Positions 35,463-44,527 of a stretch of DNA of 64,000 bases are shown here, in pieces. The notes under the pieces were generated by a model. It did not search any database, was not told where the DNA came from, and saw only the letters and a list, made by a program, of their open reading frames with translations. Source of the DNA: Limnohabitans sp. Hippo3 (lineage in GTDB: Bacteria; Pseudomonadota; Gammaproteobacteria; Burkholderiales; Burkholderiaceae_C); assembly GCF_003063665.1 (NCBI RefSeq), contig NZ_NESF01000010.1, forward strand, positions 1 through 64,000, given 5' to 3'. How positions within the stretch are numbered: the stretch's first letter is position 1; each line of letters starts with the position of its first letter. A program made the translations under genes and the position numbers.

Positions 35463-36833
35463 ATGGCCGAAACCGCACCCCCTCCCGAAAACGCCCCACC
35501 AAGCACCGTGCGCACCTGGCGCGAGGCGTTGCGCCTGTATTTGCAACCCGCCAGTTTGCGCATGCTGGCGCTGGGCTTTGCTGCGGGTTTGCCGCTGTTG
35601 CTGGTGCTGGGCACGCTCAGTTTTCGGCTGCGTGAGGCGGGCATTGACCGCAGCACCATTGGTTACCTCAGCTGGGTGGGTTTGGCCTATGGCGTGAAAT
35701 GGATGTGGGCCCCACTGGTGGACCGCATGCCCATTCCCTGGCTCACACGCCAATTGGGGCGCAGGCGCAGCTGGTTGCTGCTGTCGCAGCTGGTCATTGC
35801 GTTGGGGCTGGTGGGCATGGCGCTCAATGACCCCTCGCAGCTGCTCGGCCCCTTGGTGGCCTGCGCTTTGGCGGTGGCCATTGCTTCGGCCACACAAGAC
35901 ATTGCGCTGGACGCCTACCGCATCGAGTCGGCCGAGGTGAATGCCCAAGCCGCTTTGGCTGCCAGCTACCAGACAGGATACCGTCTGGCCATGATCTGGG
36001 CCGGAGCGGGCGTGTTGTGGGTGGCTGCCTGGGCGCAAGGCGACCAAGCTTCGGGCTACTCTCAAGCGGCCTGGCAAGCTGCTTATTTGGTGATGGCGCT
36101 GAGCATGTTGCCGGGCATGTGGGTGGTGCTGGCCTCGCCCGAGCCGGTGCCCGCGCCCTTTGCGCCAGCGCGCAATGTGGCCGAGTGGCTGCGGGGCGCG
36201 GTGATCGAGCCCTTTGCCGATTTCTGGCTGCGCTACCGCTGGCAGGCGGTGCTGGTGTTGGCGCTGATCGCGGTTTACCGCATCAGCGACGTGGTCATGG
36301 GCATCATGGCCAACCCGTTTTATGTGGACATGGGTTTCACCAAAAGCGAGGTGGCCAGCGTGACCAAGGTCTACGGCGTCATCATGACTTTGGTGGGGGC
36401 GTTTGTGGGCGGCTTGTTGGCGGCACGGCTGGGCGTCATGCGTGTGCTCATGTTGGGGGCGCTCTTGAGTGCGCTCACCAATTTGCTGTTTGTCTGGCTC
36501 AGCGGCGTGGGCCACGATGTGCAGGCGCTGGTGTGGGTGATTTCGGCCGACAACCTGGCCAGCGGCATTGCGTCTGCGGCCTTCATCGCCTATTTGTCCT
36601 CGCTCACCAACATCAGTTATTCGGCCACGCAATACGCGCTGCTCAGCTCCATGATGCTGCTGCTGCCCAAGTTCATTGCCGGGTTTTCGGGGGAGTTTGT
36701 GGATGCCCACGGCTACGCCAGCTTCTTCACAGCCACGGCCTGGTTGGGTGTGCCGGTGTTGTTGCTGGTGATGCTGGCCTCACGTGTGCACGCGAAAAAC
36801 CCGCCACCCCCAAGGTCGCTACCCCAAGCCTGA
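35463..36833 (+). CDS. AmpG-like MFS permease
   Basis: A 456-residue permease with about twelve membrane segments. The features FRLREAGIDRSTIGYLSWVG, KWMWAPLVDRMPIP, ATQDIALDAYRIE and FTKSEVASVTKVYG are characteristic of AmpG, which returns anhydromuropeptides from the periplasm for recycling and thereby affects beta-lactamase induction. No recycling enzymes lie near. A repeat array follows the stop codon. Confidence 0.87.
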   Translation: MAETAPPPENAPPSTVRTWREALRLYLQPASLRMLALGFAAGLPLLLVLGTLSFRLREAGIDRSTIGYLSWVGLAYGVKWMWAPLVDRMPIPWLTRQLGRRRSWLLLSQLVIALGLVGMALNDPSQLLGPLVACALAVAIASATQDIALDAYRIESAEVNAQAALAASYQTGYRLAMIWAGAGVLWVAAWAQGDQASGYSQAAWQAAYLVMALSMLPGMWVVLASPEPVPAPFAPARNVAEWLRGAVIEPFADFWLRYRWQAVLVLALIAVYRISDVVMGIMANPFYVDMGFTKSEVASVTKVYGVIMTLVGAFVGGLLAARLGVMRVLMLGALLSALTNLLFVWLSGVGHDVQALVWVISADNLASGIASAAFIAYLSSLTNISYSATQYALLSSMMLLLPKFIAGFSGEFVDAHGYASFFTATAWLGVPVLLLVMLASRVHAKNPPPPRSLPQA

Positions 36834-36857
36834 CCCGGCGTCTTTGCCCCTTAAGCG

Positions 36858-37019
36858 TCACTCCGGACTTGACCCGGGGTTTATGCCCCAGACTGTCACC
36901 CCGGGCTTGACCCGGGGTCCATGTTTCAAGTTCCCGGGGAGATGGATCCCGGCTCGGAGGCCGGGATGACAAAGAGTGGGAGGTCGGGATGACAAAGCGC
37001 AGGAAGTCGGGATGACAAA
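36858..37019. repeat. Cluster of dispersed palindromic repeats
   Basis: About 160 bases made of several related pieces: CGGACTTGACCCGGGG, CGGGCTTGACCCGGGGTCCA, a GATCCCGGC..GCCGGGATGAC palindrome, and three GTCGGGATGACAAAG-type copies in tandem. It lies between the AmpG-like gene and the response regulator gene, whose promoter must therefore lie within or just after it (37020-37097). Confidence 0.8.
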
Positions 37020-37097
37020 GAAATGGGCACCCCTCGGATTTACCCAGATTTACACAACCGACACGTTCAAGGCTTGCAAAAAGGCGATGATTCCCCC

Positions 37098-37799
37098 ATG
37101 CAACAACTCTTGATGATCGAAGACGATGCCCGTCTGGCGGGCATGGTGGTGGACTATCTGGGGCAAAACGGGTTTGCTGTGGCCCATGCGCCCGATGCGC
37201 AGAGTGGTCTGGCCCGATTGCAAAGCGCAAGTGTCGATCTGGTGATCCTGGACCTGATGCTGCCCGACATGGATGGTTTGCAGGTGTGTCAACGCATCCG
37301 CGCCTTGCCCGGCAGCCTGGCTCAAGTGCCGGTGCTCATGCTCACGGCCAAAGGCGATCCGATGGACCGCATCATTGGCCTGGAAATGGGCGCTGACGAT
37401 TACCTGCCCAAGCCCTTTGAGCCCCGCGAGTTGCTGGCCCGCATCAAGGCCATCTTGCGCCGCCAAAACAGCGCCCCTGACAACGCCCAACAGCTGATGC
37501 AATTCGGTTCGCTCGAGATCGACCGCGATGCACGGCGCGTCAGTGTCAAGGGCCAGGCGTGTGATCTGACTTCTTACCAATACGACCTGCTGGTGGCCTT
37601 GGCCGAACGTGCGGGGCGCGTGCTCATGCGTGACCAGATCATGGAGGCTGTGCGAGGCAGGGAGCTGGAAGCCTTTGACCGCTCGATCGATGTGCACATG
37701 GGCCGCATCCGCGCCGCCATCGAGGCGGACCCCAAAGCGCCGCAACGCATTCTGACGGTGCGCGGTGTGGGCTATGTGTTTGCCCGCCAACAAGACTGA
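37098..37799 (+). CDS. OmpR-family response regulator
   Basis: A 233-residue two-component regulator. The receiver domain shows IEDDARLAG, the phospho-acceptor aspartate in VILDLMLPDMDG and the conserved lysine in DDYLPKPFEPREL. The winged-helix DNA-binding domain follows from about residue 130, ending RIRAAIEADPKAPQRILTVR, then GVGYVF. It is nearest to the RstA/CpxR group. The start MQQLLMIEDD at 37098 is taken; the frame extends upstream into repeat DNA. The partner kinase starts seven bases after its stop. Confidence 0.92.
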   Translation: MQQLLMIEDDARLAGMVVDYLGQNGFAVAHAPDAQSGLARLQSASVDLVILDLMLPDMDGLQVCQRIRALPGSLAQVPVLMLTAKGDPMDRIIGLEMGADDYLPKPFEPRELLARIKAILRRQNSAPDNAQQLMQFGSLEIDRDARRVSVKGQACDLTSYQYDLLVALAERAGRVLMRDQIMEAVRGRELEAFDRSIDVHMGRIRAAIEADPKAPQRILTVRGVGYVFARQQD

Positions 37800-37806
37800 G
37801 CGGCCC

Positions 37807-39147
37807 ATGCCCATTCGCAGCTTCTCGCGCTACTGGTCACGCCACCTGTACCTGCGCATCTGGTTGGCCGTGGTGCTGGTGGTGACGCTGTTGATGCTGG
37901 TGGTGGGCTGGGCCTGGCGCGCCACGGTCGAGCACCATGCGGCCCCGCCCACGCCGCGCGAGTGGGTGGTATTGAACGCCCAAGGTGAGGTGCTGGCCAG
38001 CACCACCCGGGCCGGGCCGGGTGCACCGTTGGCGTTTGATCTGACCTTGCCCGATGGGCAGCAACTCCAGCTGCAAGTGCAGCGCAACGGGGAGCGCAGT
38101 GGGGAGCGGGACCGCCCGCAGGCCATGCCGGGCATGCCAGGCTTTGTGCCCGGAGGTGCGGGGCCTTTTTCATCCCATTTGCCACCCCATTTACCCCCTC
38201 ACCTGCGCAAGGACATGCCCTGGTGGGCCAAGCCTTCGGGGTTTTTCTGGATGCTGGGCCTGATTGGCCTGGCGGTGGCGATGGGGCTTTACCCGGTGGT
38301 GCGCAGGCTCACGCAGCGGCTGGAAGGTCTGCAGCGTGGTGTGCAGCGTTGGGGTGAGGGCGATTTGTCGGTGCGCGTGCCGGTGCAGGGCGACGACGAG
38401 GTGGCCGACCTGTCCAAGCGCTTCAATGCGGCGGCCGAGCGCATCGAAGGTCTCATGGCGTCACAAAAGTCATTGCTGGCCAATGCTTCGCACGAGTTGC
38501 GCTCGCCGCTGGCCCGCATCCGCATGGGGCTGGAGTTGATGGGCAGCGCCACAGCCGATGCATCCGCGCAGGCCCGCAGCCGGGCTGAAATTTTGCGCAA
38601 CATGGCCGAGCTGGACCAGCTGATCGACGAGATCTTGCTGGCCAGTCGCCTGGATGCCCAGGAAGCCGATATTGGCACCGTGGAGGCCGTGGATCTGGTG
38701 GGGCTGTGTGCCGAGGAGTGTGCGCGGGTGGGGGCGACTTTGGAAGTGCCGCCAGGTCAGCCGCAGCTGGAGGTGCCGGGGGTGGCCAAGCTGCTGCGGC
38801 GTCTGGTGCGCAACCTGTTGGAGAACGCCCGGCGTTACGGGGCGAGCGGACAGTCAGCGCCAGAGGAAAGGGGCATTGCCCTGAGCTTGACTCAGCAGGG
38901 TTCGACGGTTCGCATCACCGTTTGTGACCATGGCCCGGGCGTACCCCCTGAATACCGCGAGCGGATATTCGAGCCTTTTTTCCGCCTGCCCGGTGCCAGC
39001 GAACGCGTGGGCGGCGTGGGCTTGGGGCTGTCACTGGTCCAATCGATTGCCAAGCGCCATGGCGGTCGGGTGCAGTGCACAGACCGGCCCGGTGGTGGTG
39101 CCTGCTTCGAGGTGAGCTTGCCCCAAAGCAAAACGGCGAACACCTGA
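37807..39147 (+). CDS. Sensor histidine kinase (RstB/CpxA-like)
   Basis: A 446-residue membrane kinase. A first membrane helix lies at about residues 17-37, a periplasmic loop of about 100 residues rich in Pro and Gly follows, a second helix is near GFFWMLGLIGLAVAMGLYPV, then a HAMP domain. The phospho-accepting histidine is in NASHELRSPLARIRM; the ATPase shows NLLENARRYG, DHGPGVP and GGVGLGLSLV. The loop contains the tract SSHLPPHLPPHLRKDMPWW. The signal is unknown. It pairs with the regulator just upstream. Confidence 0.92.
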   Translation: MPIRSFSRYWSRHLYLRIWLAVVLVVTLLMLVVGWAWRATVEHHAAPPTPREWVVLNAQGEVLASTTRAGPGAPLAFDLTLPDGQQLQLQVQRNGERSGERDRPQAMPGMPGFVPGGAGPFSSHLPPHLPPHLRKDMPWWAKPSGFFWMLGLIGLAVAMGLYPVVRRLTQRLEGLQRGVQRWGEGDLSVRVPVQGDDEVADLSKRFNAAAERIEGLMASQKSLLANASHELRSPLARIRMGLELMGSATADASAQARSRAEILRNMAELDQLIDEILLASRLDAQEADIGTVEAVDLVGLCAEECARVGATLEVPPGQPQLEVPGVAKLLRRLVRNLLENARRYGASGQSAPEERGIALSLTQQGSTVRITVCDHGPGVPPEYRERIFEPFFRLPGASERVGGVGLGLSLVQSIAKRHGGRVQCTDRPGGGACFEVSLPQSKTANT

Positions 39148-39158
39148 GTGTTCGCCGT
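39133..39158. terminator. Hairpin after the two-component genes
   Basis: ACGGCGAACAC and GTGTTCGCCGT form a perfect 11-bp stem with a CTGA loop, overlapping the end of the kinase gene. The T-run is short (GATTT), so it is a moderate terminator, possibly shared with the convergent zinc-finger gene. Confidence 0.65.
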
Positions 39159-39196
39159 GATTTGTCTGGCCATCGCCTGATGGCGGCACCGGTTGC

Positions 39197-39403
39197 TCAG
39201 TGGTGGTGGCCCACCACCTCGCCCGCTTTCAGTTTGTAAACGGTGCCGCAATAAGGGCACTTGGCTTCACCGGTTTTGGCCACATCCAGGTAGACCTTGG
39301 GGTGGCTGTTCCAGATTTTCATGTCGGCTTTGGGGCTGGGGCAAAACACACCGCCCTGGGGGTTCAGGTCGGTGGCCAGCAATTCAACAGCTTGGGTGCT
39401 CAT
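39197..39403 (-). CDS. CHCC-type zinc-finger small protein
   Basis: A 68-residue protein with a zinc-binding pattern: one Cys in GGVFCPSP, a His in WNSHPKVYLD, and CPYCGTVY near the end, plus a His-rich tail. This is the zf-CHCC family, related to a mitochondrial complex I accessory subunit; in bacteria its role is unclear. It lies 13 bases after ilvE, the usual neighbour in this family of bacteria, and is probably cotranscribed. Confidence 0.87.
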   Translation of the reverse strand: MSTQAVELLATDLNPQGGVFCPSPKADMKIWNSHPKVYLDVAKTGEAKCPYCGTVYKLKAGEVVGHHH

Positions 39404-39416
39404 GCTCTTGGGCTCC

Positions 39417-40355
39417 TCAAACCAATGTCAGCCAGTGGGCGTATTTGGGGTTGCGGCCGTTGACGATGTCAAAGAACGCGGTCTGGATTTTCTCGGTCAC
39501 CGGGCCACGGCTGCCCGCGCCCAGCTGGATGCGGTCGAGTTCGCGGATGGGCGTGACTTCAGCGGCGGTGCCGGTGAAGAAGGCTTCATCGGCGATGTAG
39601 ATCTCGTCGCGGGTGATGCGCTTTTGCACGATCTCCAGACCCAGGTCTTTGGCGATGTGGAACACCGTGTTGCGGGTGATGCCGTTCAGGGCACCAGCCG
39701 ACAAGTCGGGGGTGTAGATCACGCCATTCTTGACCACAAAAATGTTCTCGCCTGCGCCTTCAGACACAAAGCCCGAAGTGTCCAGCAACAGGGCTTCGTC
39801 GTAACCCTCGTCGGTCACTTCCATGTTGGCCAAAATGCTGTTGGTGTAGTTGCTCACCGCCTTGGCCTGCGTCATGGTGATGTTGACGTGGTGGCGGGTG
39901 TAGCTGCTGGTCTTGACGCGGATGCCGCGCTTCATGCCTTCTTCGCCCAAATAGGCACCCCAGGTCCAGGCGGCCACCATTAGGTGGATGGTGTTGCCCT
40001 TGGGGCTGACGCCCAGCTTTTTGTCGCCGATCCAGGTCAAGGGGCGGATGTAGCCGCTTTCGAGCTTGTTTTCACGCACCACGGCGCGCTGGGCGTCGTT
40101 CACTTGGGCCTGTGTGAAGGGGATGGCCATGCGCAAGATCTTGGCGCTGTTGAACAGGCGCTCGGTGTGCTCGGCCAGGCGGAAGATGGCGGTGCCTTGC
40201 TCGGTTTTGTAAGCGCGCACGCCTTCAAAAGCGCCGCAGCCGTAGTGCAGGGTGTGGCTCAGCACATGGATCTTGGCATCGCGCCAATCGACCATCTGGC
40301 CGTCCATCCAGATTTTGCCGTCACGGTCTGACATCGAAGGAATGACAACGCTCAT
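39417..40355 (-). CDS. ilvE: Branched-chain amino acid aminotransferase
   Basis: IlvE is the last step of valine, leucine and isoleucine synthesis and uses pyridoxal phosphate. The cofactor lysine lies in TQAKAVSNYTNSILA, and the later FVSEGAGENIFVVK and GITRNTVFHIAKDLG are class IV signatures. At 312 residues it is of family length. AAAGGACAC precedes the ATG. The zinc-finger gene follows 13 bases later. Confidence 0.95.
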   Translation of the reverse strand: MSVVIPSMSDRDGKIWMDGQMVDWRDAKIHVLSHTLHYGCGAFEGVRAYKTEQGTAIFRLAEHTERLFNSAKILRMAIPFTQAQVNDAQRAVVRENKLESGYIRPLTWIGDKKLGVSPKGNTIHLMVAAWTWGAYLGEEGMKRGIRVKTSSYTRHHVNITMTQAKAVSNYTNSILANMEVTDEGYDEALLLDTSGFVSEGAGENIFVVKNGVIYTPDLSAGALNGITRNTVFHIAKDLGLEIVQKRITRDEIYIADEAFFTGTAAEVTPIRELDRIQLGAGSRGPVTEKIQTAFFDIVNGRNPKYAHWLTLV

Positions 40356-40449
40356 GAAAGTGTCCTTTAAAGAAGGGGGCAGTCAACAATACAAAAAGGA
40401 GATTTTAAGGTCTCGCGTCCGGGGGGGCTGGCGCTGGCGCCACCCGGGC

Positions 40450-40890
40450 TCAGTCGAGGGCAGGGCTTGCGCTGTCTGGTGTGGTGGCTTCGCTGCCCTC
40501 AGAAGCGGGGCGCTCCAGTGACCATTCGGTCAATTTGCCACCGACAAAGGTGCAGTCCACACGTGACTGGCCAGCATCGGTCCAGCGGTAAACCTCGGGT
40601 TGGGCGTCTTTTTCGGTTTGCAGCGCACCCAGCGAGCGTGTCATGGCGATGACATGCATCAAGGTGACGCCTTTTTTCAGTTTGGCGTTGAGCATCACGG
40701 CGCTGGCCACATGGCCGATGGGTCGGTTGGCGGCTTTTTTCAGGATGGTGACCATGCGTGTGAAGTGCAGCAGGATCCACATGACCACCCCCCCTACAGC
40801 CAGGGCAATGCCCGCCCATTGAAAGGCCTGCCAAGCCCCGACGGTGAAAACGATGATGGCCAGTGGGGTCAGTATTTTGGTGAAATTCAT
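40450..40890 (-). CDS. Conserved membrane protein of unknown function beside radA
   Basis: A 146-residue protein. Two hydrophobic segments lie at about residues 7-24 and 26-44 (LTPLAIIVFTVGAWQAF, AGIALAVGGVVMWILLHF). A soluble part follows with LKKGVTLMHVIAMTRSLGAL and an acidic tail. No domain is recognised. It starts 17 bases after the radA stop on the same strand, so it is probably cotranscribed. A link with repair is not shown. Confidence 0.75.
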   Translation of the reverse strand: MNFTKILTPLAIIVFTVGAWQAFQWAGIALAVGGVVMWILLHFTRMVTILKKAANRPIGHVASAVMLNAKLKKGVTLMHVIAMTRSLGALQTEKDAQPEVYRWTDAGQSRVDCTFVGGKLTEWSLERPASEGSEATTPDSASPALD

Positions 40891-40907
40891 GGGCGTGGAT
40901 TGTGCCT

Positions 40908-42293
40908 TCAGTCCAACCCTCGCACCACCTGCATGGCTTCTTCGATGCGCTCGACCGGGTAGATCGTCAAGCCCTCAAAAGCTTTGTCGTTCTTTTTGGG
41001 TGCGTTGGCTTTGGGCACCACGGCCACTTTGAAGCCGAGTTTTGCGGCTTCTTTCAGGCGGTCTTGCCCGCGCGATGCGGGGCGCACTTCACCGGCCAGA
41101 CCCACCTCGCCAAAGGCGATGAAGCCTTTGGGTAAGGGCTTGCCGCGCAGGCTGCTGGTGATGGCCAGCATGACGGCCAGGTCGGCGGCCGGTTCGCTGA
41201 TGCGCACACCGCCCACCGCGTTCACGAACACGTCCTGGTCCATGCAGCCCACACCCGCATGTCGGTGCAACACGGCCAGCAGCATCGCCAGGCGGTCGCG
41301 GTCCAGGCCCACGCTCAAGCGGCGGGGCGATGGGCCGCCGCTGTCCACCAGGGCCTGAATTTCGACCAGCAGAGGGCGTGTGCCTTCGAGCGTGACCATC
41401 ACGCAGCTGCCGGGCACGGGCTCGGCGTGCTGGCTCAAAAAGATGGCGCTGGGGTTGCTCACACCCTTGAGGCCTTTTTCGGTCATGGCAAACACGCCGA
41501 TTTCGTTCACCGCGCCAAAGCGGTTCTTGATGGCGCGGATCAACCGGAAGTTGGAATGCGTGTCGCCTTCAAAGTACAGCACCGTGTCCACCATGTGTTC
41601 CAGCACACGGGGGCCAGCCAGTGCGCCTTCTTTGGTCACATGGCCGACCAGCACGATGGTGGTGCCGGTGGATTTGGCGGTGCGCGTCAGGTGCGCTGCG
41701 CATTCGCGCACCTGTGCCACCGAGCCAGGGGCGCTGGTCAGTTGGTCCGAATACACCGTCTGGATCGAGTCGATGATGGCGATGCCGGGCTGGCGCGACT
41801 GCAGGGTGTGCAAAATCTTTTCCAGCTGGATCTCGGGCAACACGGGCACCTCAGAGTCCGGCAGGCCCAAACGGCGAGAGCGCATGGCCACTTGCGCGCC
41901 GCTTTCTTCGCCCGTGACATACAGGGTGTTCATGCCGCTGCGCTGCAGCGCGTCCACCGCCTGCAGCAGCAAGGTGGATTTGCCGATGCCCGGGTCGCCG
42001 CCGATCAGCACCACGCCGCCTTCGACCATGCCACCGCCCAGCACCCGGTCGAGTTCGTCAATGCCGGTGGGGTGGCGCTCGAAGTCGGCCGCTTCGATTT
42101 GGGCGAGTGGCAACACCTCTGAGGTGGGGGCCAGCGAGGCATGGACCGAGCCAAAGCGGTTTTTGCCAGCCGTTGGCTCGGTGCGGCCTTCGATCAGGGT
42201 GTTCCAGGCGTTGCAGCTGGGGCATTTGCCCATCCAGCGGGCGCTGATGCCGCCGCATTCGGTGCAGGTGAATATCGATTTGTCTTTGGCCAT
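40908..42293 (-). CDS. radA: DNA repair protein RadA
   Basis: RadA is a RecA-like motor that drives branch migration in recombination. The N-terminal zinc finger is FTCTECGGISARWMGKCPSC. The Walker A is GGDPGIGKSTLLLQAV, the RadA-specific motif is IKNRFGAVNEIGVF, and a Lon-like C-terminal domain ends the protein (461 residues). The start MAKDKSIFTC at 42293 follows the family; an ATG three codons earlier is possible. Confidence 0.96.
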   Translation of the reverse strand: MAKDKSIFTCTECGGISARWMGKCPSCNAWNTLIEGRTEPTAGKNRFGSVHASLAPTSEVLPLAQIEAADFERHPTGIDELDRVLGGGMVEGGVVLIGGDPGIGKSTLLLQAVDALQRSGMNTLYVTGEESGAQVAMRSRRLGLPDSEVPVLPEIQLEKILHTLQSRQPGIAIIDSIQTVYSDQLTSAPGSVAQVRECAAHLTRTAKSTGTTIVLVGHVTKEGALAGPRVLEHMVDTVLYFEGDTHSNFRLIRAIKNRFGAVNEIGVFAMTEKGLKGVSNPSAIFLSQHAEPVPGSCVMVTLEGTRPLLVEIQALVDSGGPSPRRLSVGLDRDRLAMLLAVLHRHAGVGCMDQDVFVNAVGGVRISEPAADLAVMLAITSSLRGKPLPKGFIAFGEVGLAGEVRPASRGQDRLKEAAKLGFKVAVVPKANAPKKNDKAFEGLTIYPVERIEEAMQVVRGLD

Positions 42294-42321
42294 GGGGTGC
42301 AAGTGTGCCTGAGCGCAAGGC

Positions 42322-43371
42322 TCATGCGCTTACCCATGCCTGCAGAAATTCGCGGGTGATGTCGGCGGCGGGTAAATCGCGGCAACCACTGGCGTTCTGG
42401 CCCGACCACAGCGGCGTGAAATCGCTGCTGCCCGCCGCTTCTGCGGCCGCGCGCAGGGGCGCGATGGCGGCCGTGGCCAACGGAAAAGCGGGTGCTGCAG
42501 CGTTGAGGGGCCCGAGTTCGCGCATCAAGCGATTGACGATGCCGCGCGCCGGGCGTCCAGAAAACAGGGTCGTCAAGGCGGTGTGCTGCGCGGCGGGCGA
42601 CTGCAGAGCGCTGCGGTGCAGAGCGCTGGTGGTGGCTTCGTGGCTGCAGAGGTAGGCAGTGCCGACCTGCACGCCTGCGGCGCCCAGCGCCTTGGCGGCC
42701 GCGATGCCTGCCGCGCTGCTGATCCCGCCAGCCGCAATCACCGGCAATTGGACCGCCTGCACGATCTGGGGCAGCAGGGCAAAGGTGCCCACCTGGGTGC
42801 TGAGCTCGTCGGTGAGGAACATGCCTCGGTGTCCCCCGGCCTCCAGGCCCTGCGCAATGATGGCGTCCGCCCCGTGGGCCTGCAGCCACAAGGCTTCGGC
42901 CACGGTGGTGGCCGAAGACAGGACCAGGCTGCCCCAGCTTTTGACGCGTGCGACCAGTTCGGGAGACGGCAGTCCAAAGTGAAAACTCACCACCGCTGGA
43001 CGAAAGGCCTCCAGCACATGGGCCGCTTCGGCCCTGAAGGGCACGCGCCCCGGTCCTGTCGGAATGGTTTCAGGGTCGAGCCCCAGTTCGCGGTAATAAG
43101 GTTCCAGGGTCCGATGCCAGGCCTGCTGACGGGCGGCATCGGGTGCGGGCGGGGCGTGGCAAAAGAAGTTGACGTTGAACGGCCGGTCTGTCAGGGCCTT
43201 CAGCGCCGTCAATTCGGCGTGCAACGCGTCTGGGCCCAGCATGGCTGCCGGCAGTGAACCTAGGCCACCGGCTTCGCACACAGAGGCTGCAAGTCGGTGG
43301 TTTTGCACGCCAGCCATGGGGGCTTGCACGATAGGAGGCAGGATGTCCAGCAATCGGTGATGGGGCTTCAT
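42322..43371 (-). CDS. Nitronate monooxygenase-like flavoprotein
   Basis: A 349-residue TIM-barrel FMN protein of the nitronate monooxygenase (2-nitropropane dioxygenase) family. Seen are PPIVQAPMAGVQNHRLAASV at the start, DAIIAQGLEAGGHRGMF with the catalytic histidine, and the phosphate-binding VIAAGGISSAAG and GVQVGTAYLCS. Class I type. The natural substrate is often propionate-3-nitronate. It lies nine bases after the secreted hydrolase gene and 28 before radA, all in one direction. Confidence 0.88.
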   Translation of the reverse strand: MKPHHRLLDILPPIVQAPMAGVQNHRLAASVCEAGGLGSLPAAMLGPDALHAELTALKALTDRPFNVNFFCHAPPAPDAARQQAWHRTLEPYYRELGLDPETIPTGPGRVPFRAEAAHVLEAFRPAVVSFHFGLPSPELVARVKSWGSLVLSSATTVAEALWLQAHGADAIIAQGLEAGGHRGMFLTDELSTQVGTFALLPQIVQAVQLPVIAAGGISSAAGIAAAKALGAAGVQVGTAYLCSHEATTSALHRSALQSPAAQHTALTTLFSGRPARGIVNRLMRELGPLNAAAPAFPLATAAIAPLRAAAEAAGSSDFTPLWSGQNASGCRDLPAADITREFLQAWVSA

Positions 43372-43380
43372 GTGTTTGTG

Positions 43381-44406
43381 TCAAGGCCGTGAGCTTTGGA
43401 TCAGCTTGACCAGATCGGCCAACATTTTTTCCTTGGCGGAAGGGTTGGAGCCGGTCCATGAGAAAGTGGTGTTGTCTGTGCCATAGGTCAGCATTTTTCG
43501 GTCGATGGGACCCTGAAAAATGCCGTGGGCAGCGTCGTCGTAAAACCAAACGTCGATGTCTGCGCCTTGGGTTTTGAGCCGCTGCATCCAGTCGATGGGT
43601 TTCTCGGTCATGTCTGCCGGGTTTTGTCGTCCGTTGCATTGTTGTGCATTCCCCATCGGGATCTCGGGGCTGGGCAGACGGTTGACACGACAGCTCTCCT
43701 GGCGTTGCCACATCCAGTCCTCTTGGTGCTTGCCCCCGTAGTTGTCCAACTTGCCAAAAACAAGCCGGACGGGTACAGCCACCGTGTCGGGCAAGCCGAT
43801 GCCCATGCCTGGCAGGCCTTCTGGAATGACAGCTCGAACATGTTCGGGACTGACCACGCTGGCCAGGTTGGCCACCACCGCTGCACCGTTTGACACGCCT
43901 TGCAGGAAGATGGCCCGGGTGTCGATTTTGTCGGACTGCTTGAGGGCCCATTCGTAAGCGCCCAGGGCGGCCTTGTAAATCATGCGCTGGCGCGACTCGT
44001 TGGTCGCTTGCGAGCCCCAGAATGGGTAGCCTTGGTAAAAACCGTTGAGTTGGTAAGCGTCAAAAACCAGTGTGGCGATGTCGTGCTTGCGCAGCGCTGT
44101 GGCCAGGTTGTTTTCAAGCATGCCCAGGCCGCCGCCGCCGTGCGCAATGATGACCAAAGGGGGTTTGCTGGGCAGCGGACTGCCATTCCAGCGGGTGGGA
44201 ACGGACAGCCTGGATGCTTTGTGACAAGGGTCAAATTCAGCCAAAGGCCCCTTGACCGTATGAAAACGTGGACGGATTTGCACCAACTCGGCGACATTTT
44301 CGGGGGCGGGTTTGCAATCCGACGCAGACTGGGCGGCACATCCCAGTCCCACGAGACTCAGGCATGCGGCCAGCAACCAATGTTTCAAATGACGGAAAAG
44401 GACCAC
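43381..44406 (-). CDS. Exported alpha/beta hydrolase (dienelactone hydrolase-like)
   Basis: A 341-residue exported hydrolase. Residues 1-25 form a signal (WLLAACLSLVGLGCAAQ), possibly a lipoprotein at Cys23. The nucleophile elbow is FLQGVSNGAAVVAN, the oxyanion region VIIAHGGGGLGML, the catalytic histidine probably in YDDAAHGIFQG. Several cysteines could make disulfides in the periplasm. Start is GTG at 44406, supported by GGAGG four bases before it. Substrate unknown. It is divergent from hpaR. Confidence 0.8.
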   Translation of the reverse strand: MVLFRHLKHWLLAACLSLVGLGCAAQSASDCKPAPENVAELVQIRPRFHTVKGPLAEFDPCHKASRLSVPTRWNGSPLPSKPPLVIIAHGGGGLGMLENNLATALRKHDIATLVFDAYQLNGFYQGYPFWGSQATNESRQRMIYKAALGAYEWALKQSDKIDTRAIFLQGVSNGAAVVANLASVVSPEHVRAVIPEGLPGMGIGLPDTVAVPVRLVFGKLDNYGGKHQEDWMWQRQESCRVNRLPSPEIPMGNAQQCNGRQNPADMTEKPIDWMQRLKTQGADIDVWFYDDAAHGIFQGPIDRKMLTYGTDNTTFSWTGSNPSAKEKMLADLVKLIQSSRP

Positions 44407-44509
44407 GAGACCTCCAAGTGCTAAGCCATCTTATTGGAAAAGTCTCATCGGCTTGGAGTGCGTGATGGCGTTTCTCGGTAGAAACCCGCATGGGTAAAGG
44501 TTGGAATTC

Positions 44510-44525
44510 ATTTAACATGTTAAAT
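44510..44525. promoter_or_regulatory. Perfect 16-bp palindrome, probable HpaR operator
   Basis: ATTTAACATGTTAAAT is a perfect palindrome ending two bases before the hpaR ATG. MarR-family repressors bind such AT-rich dyads and commonly control their own gene and the adjacent pathway. No second copy of the core was noticed in the window. Confidence 0.7.
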
Positions 44526-44527
44526 AA

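Noticed and set aside
35040..36710. A 556-codon antisense frame over the AmpG-like gene
   Set aside because: Shadow frame, rich in His, Gln and Arg, contradicting the clear membrane protein on the other strand.
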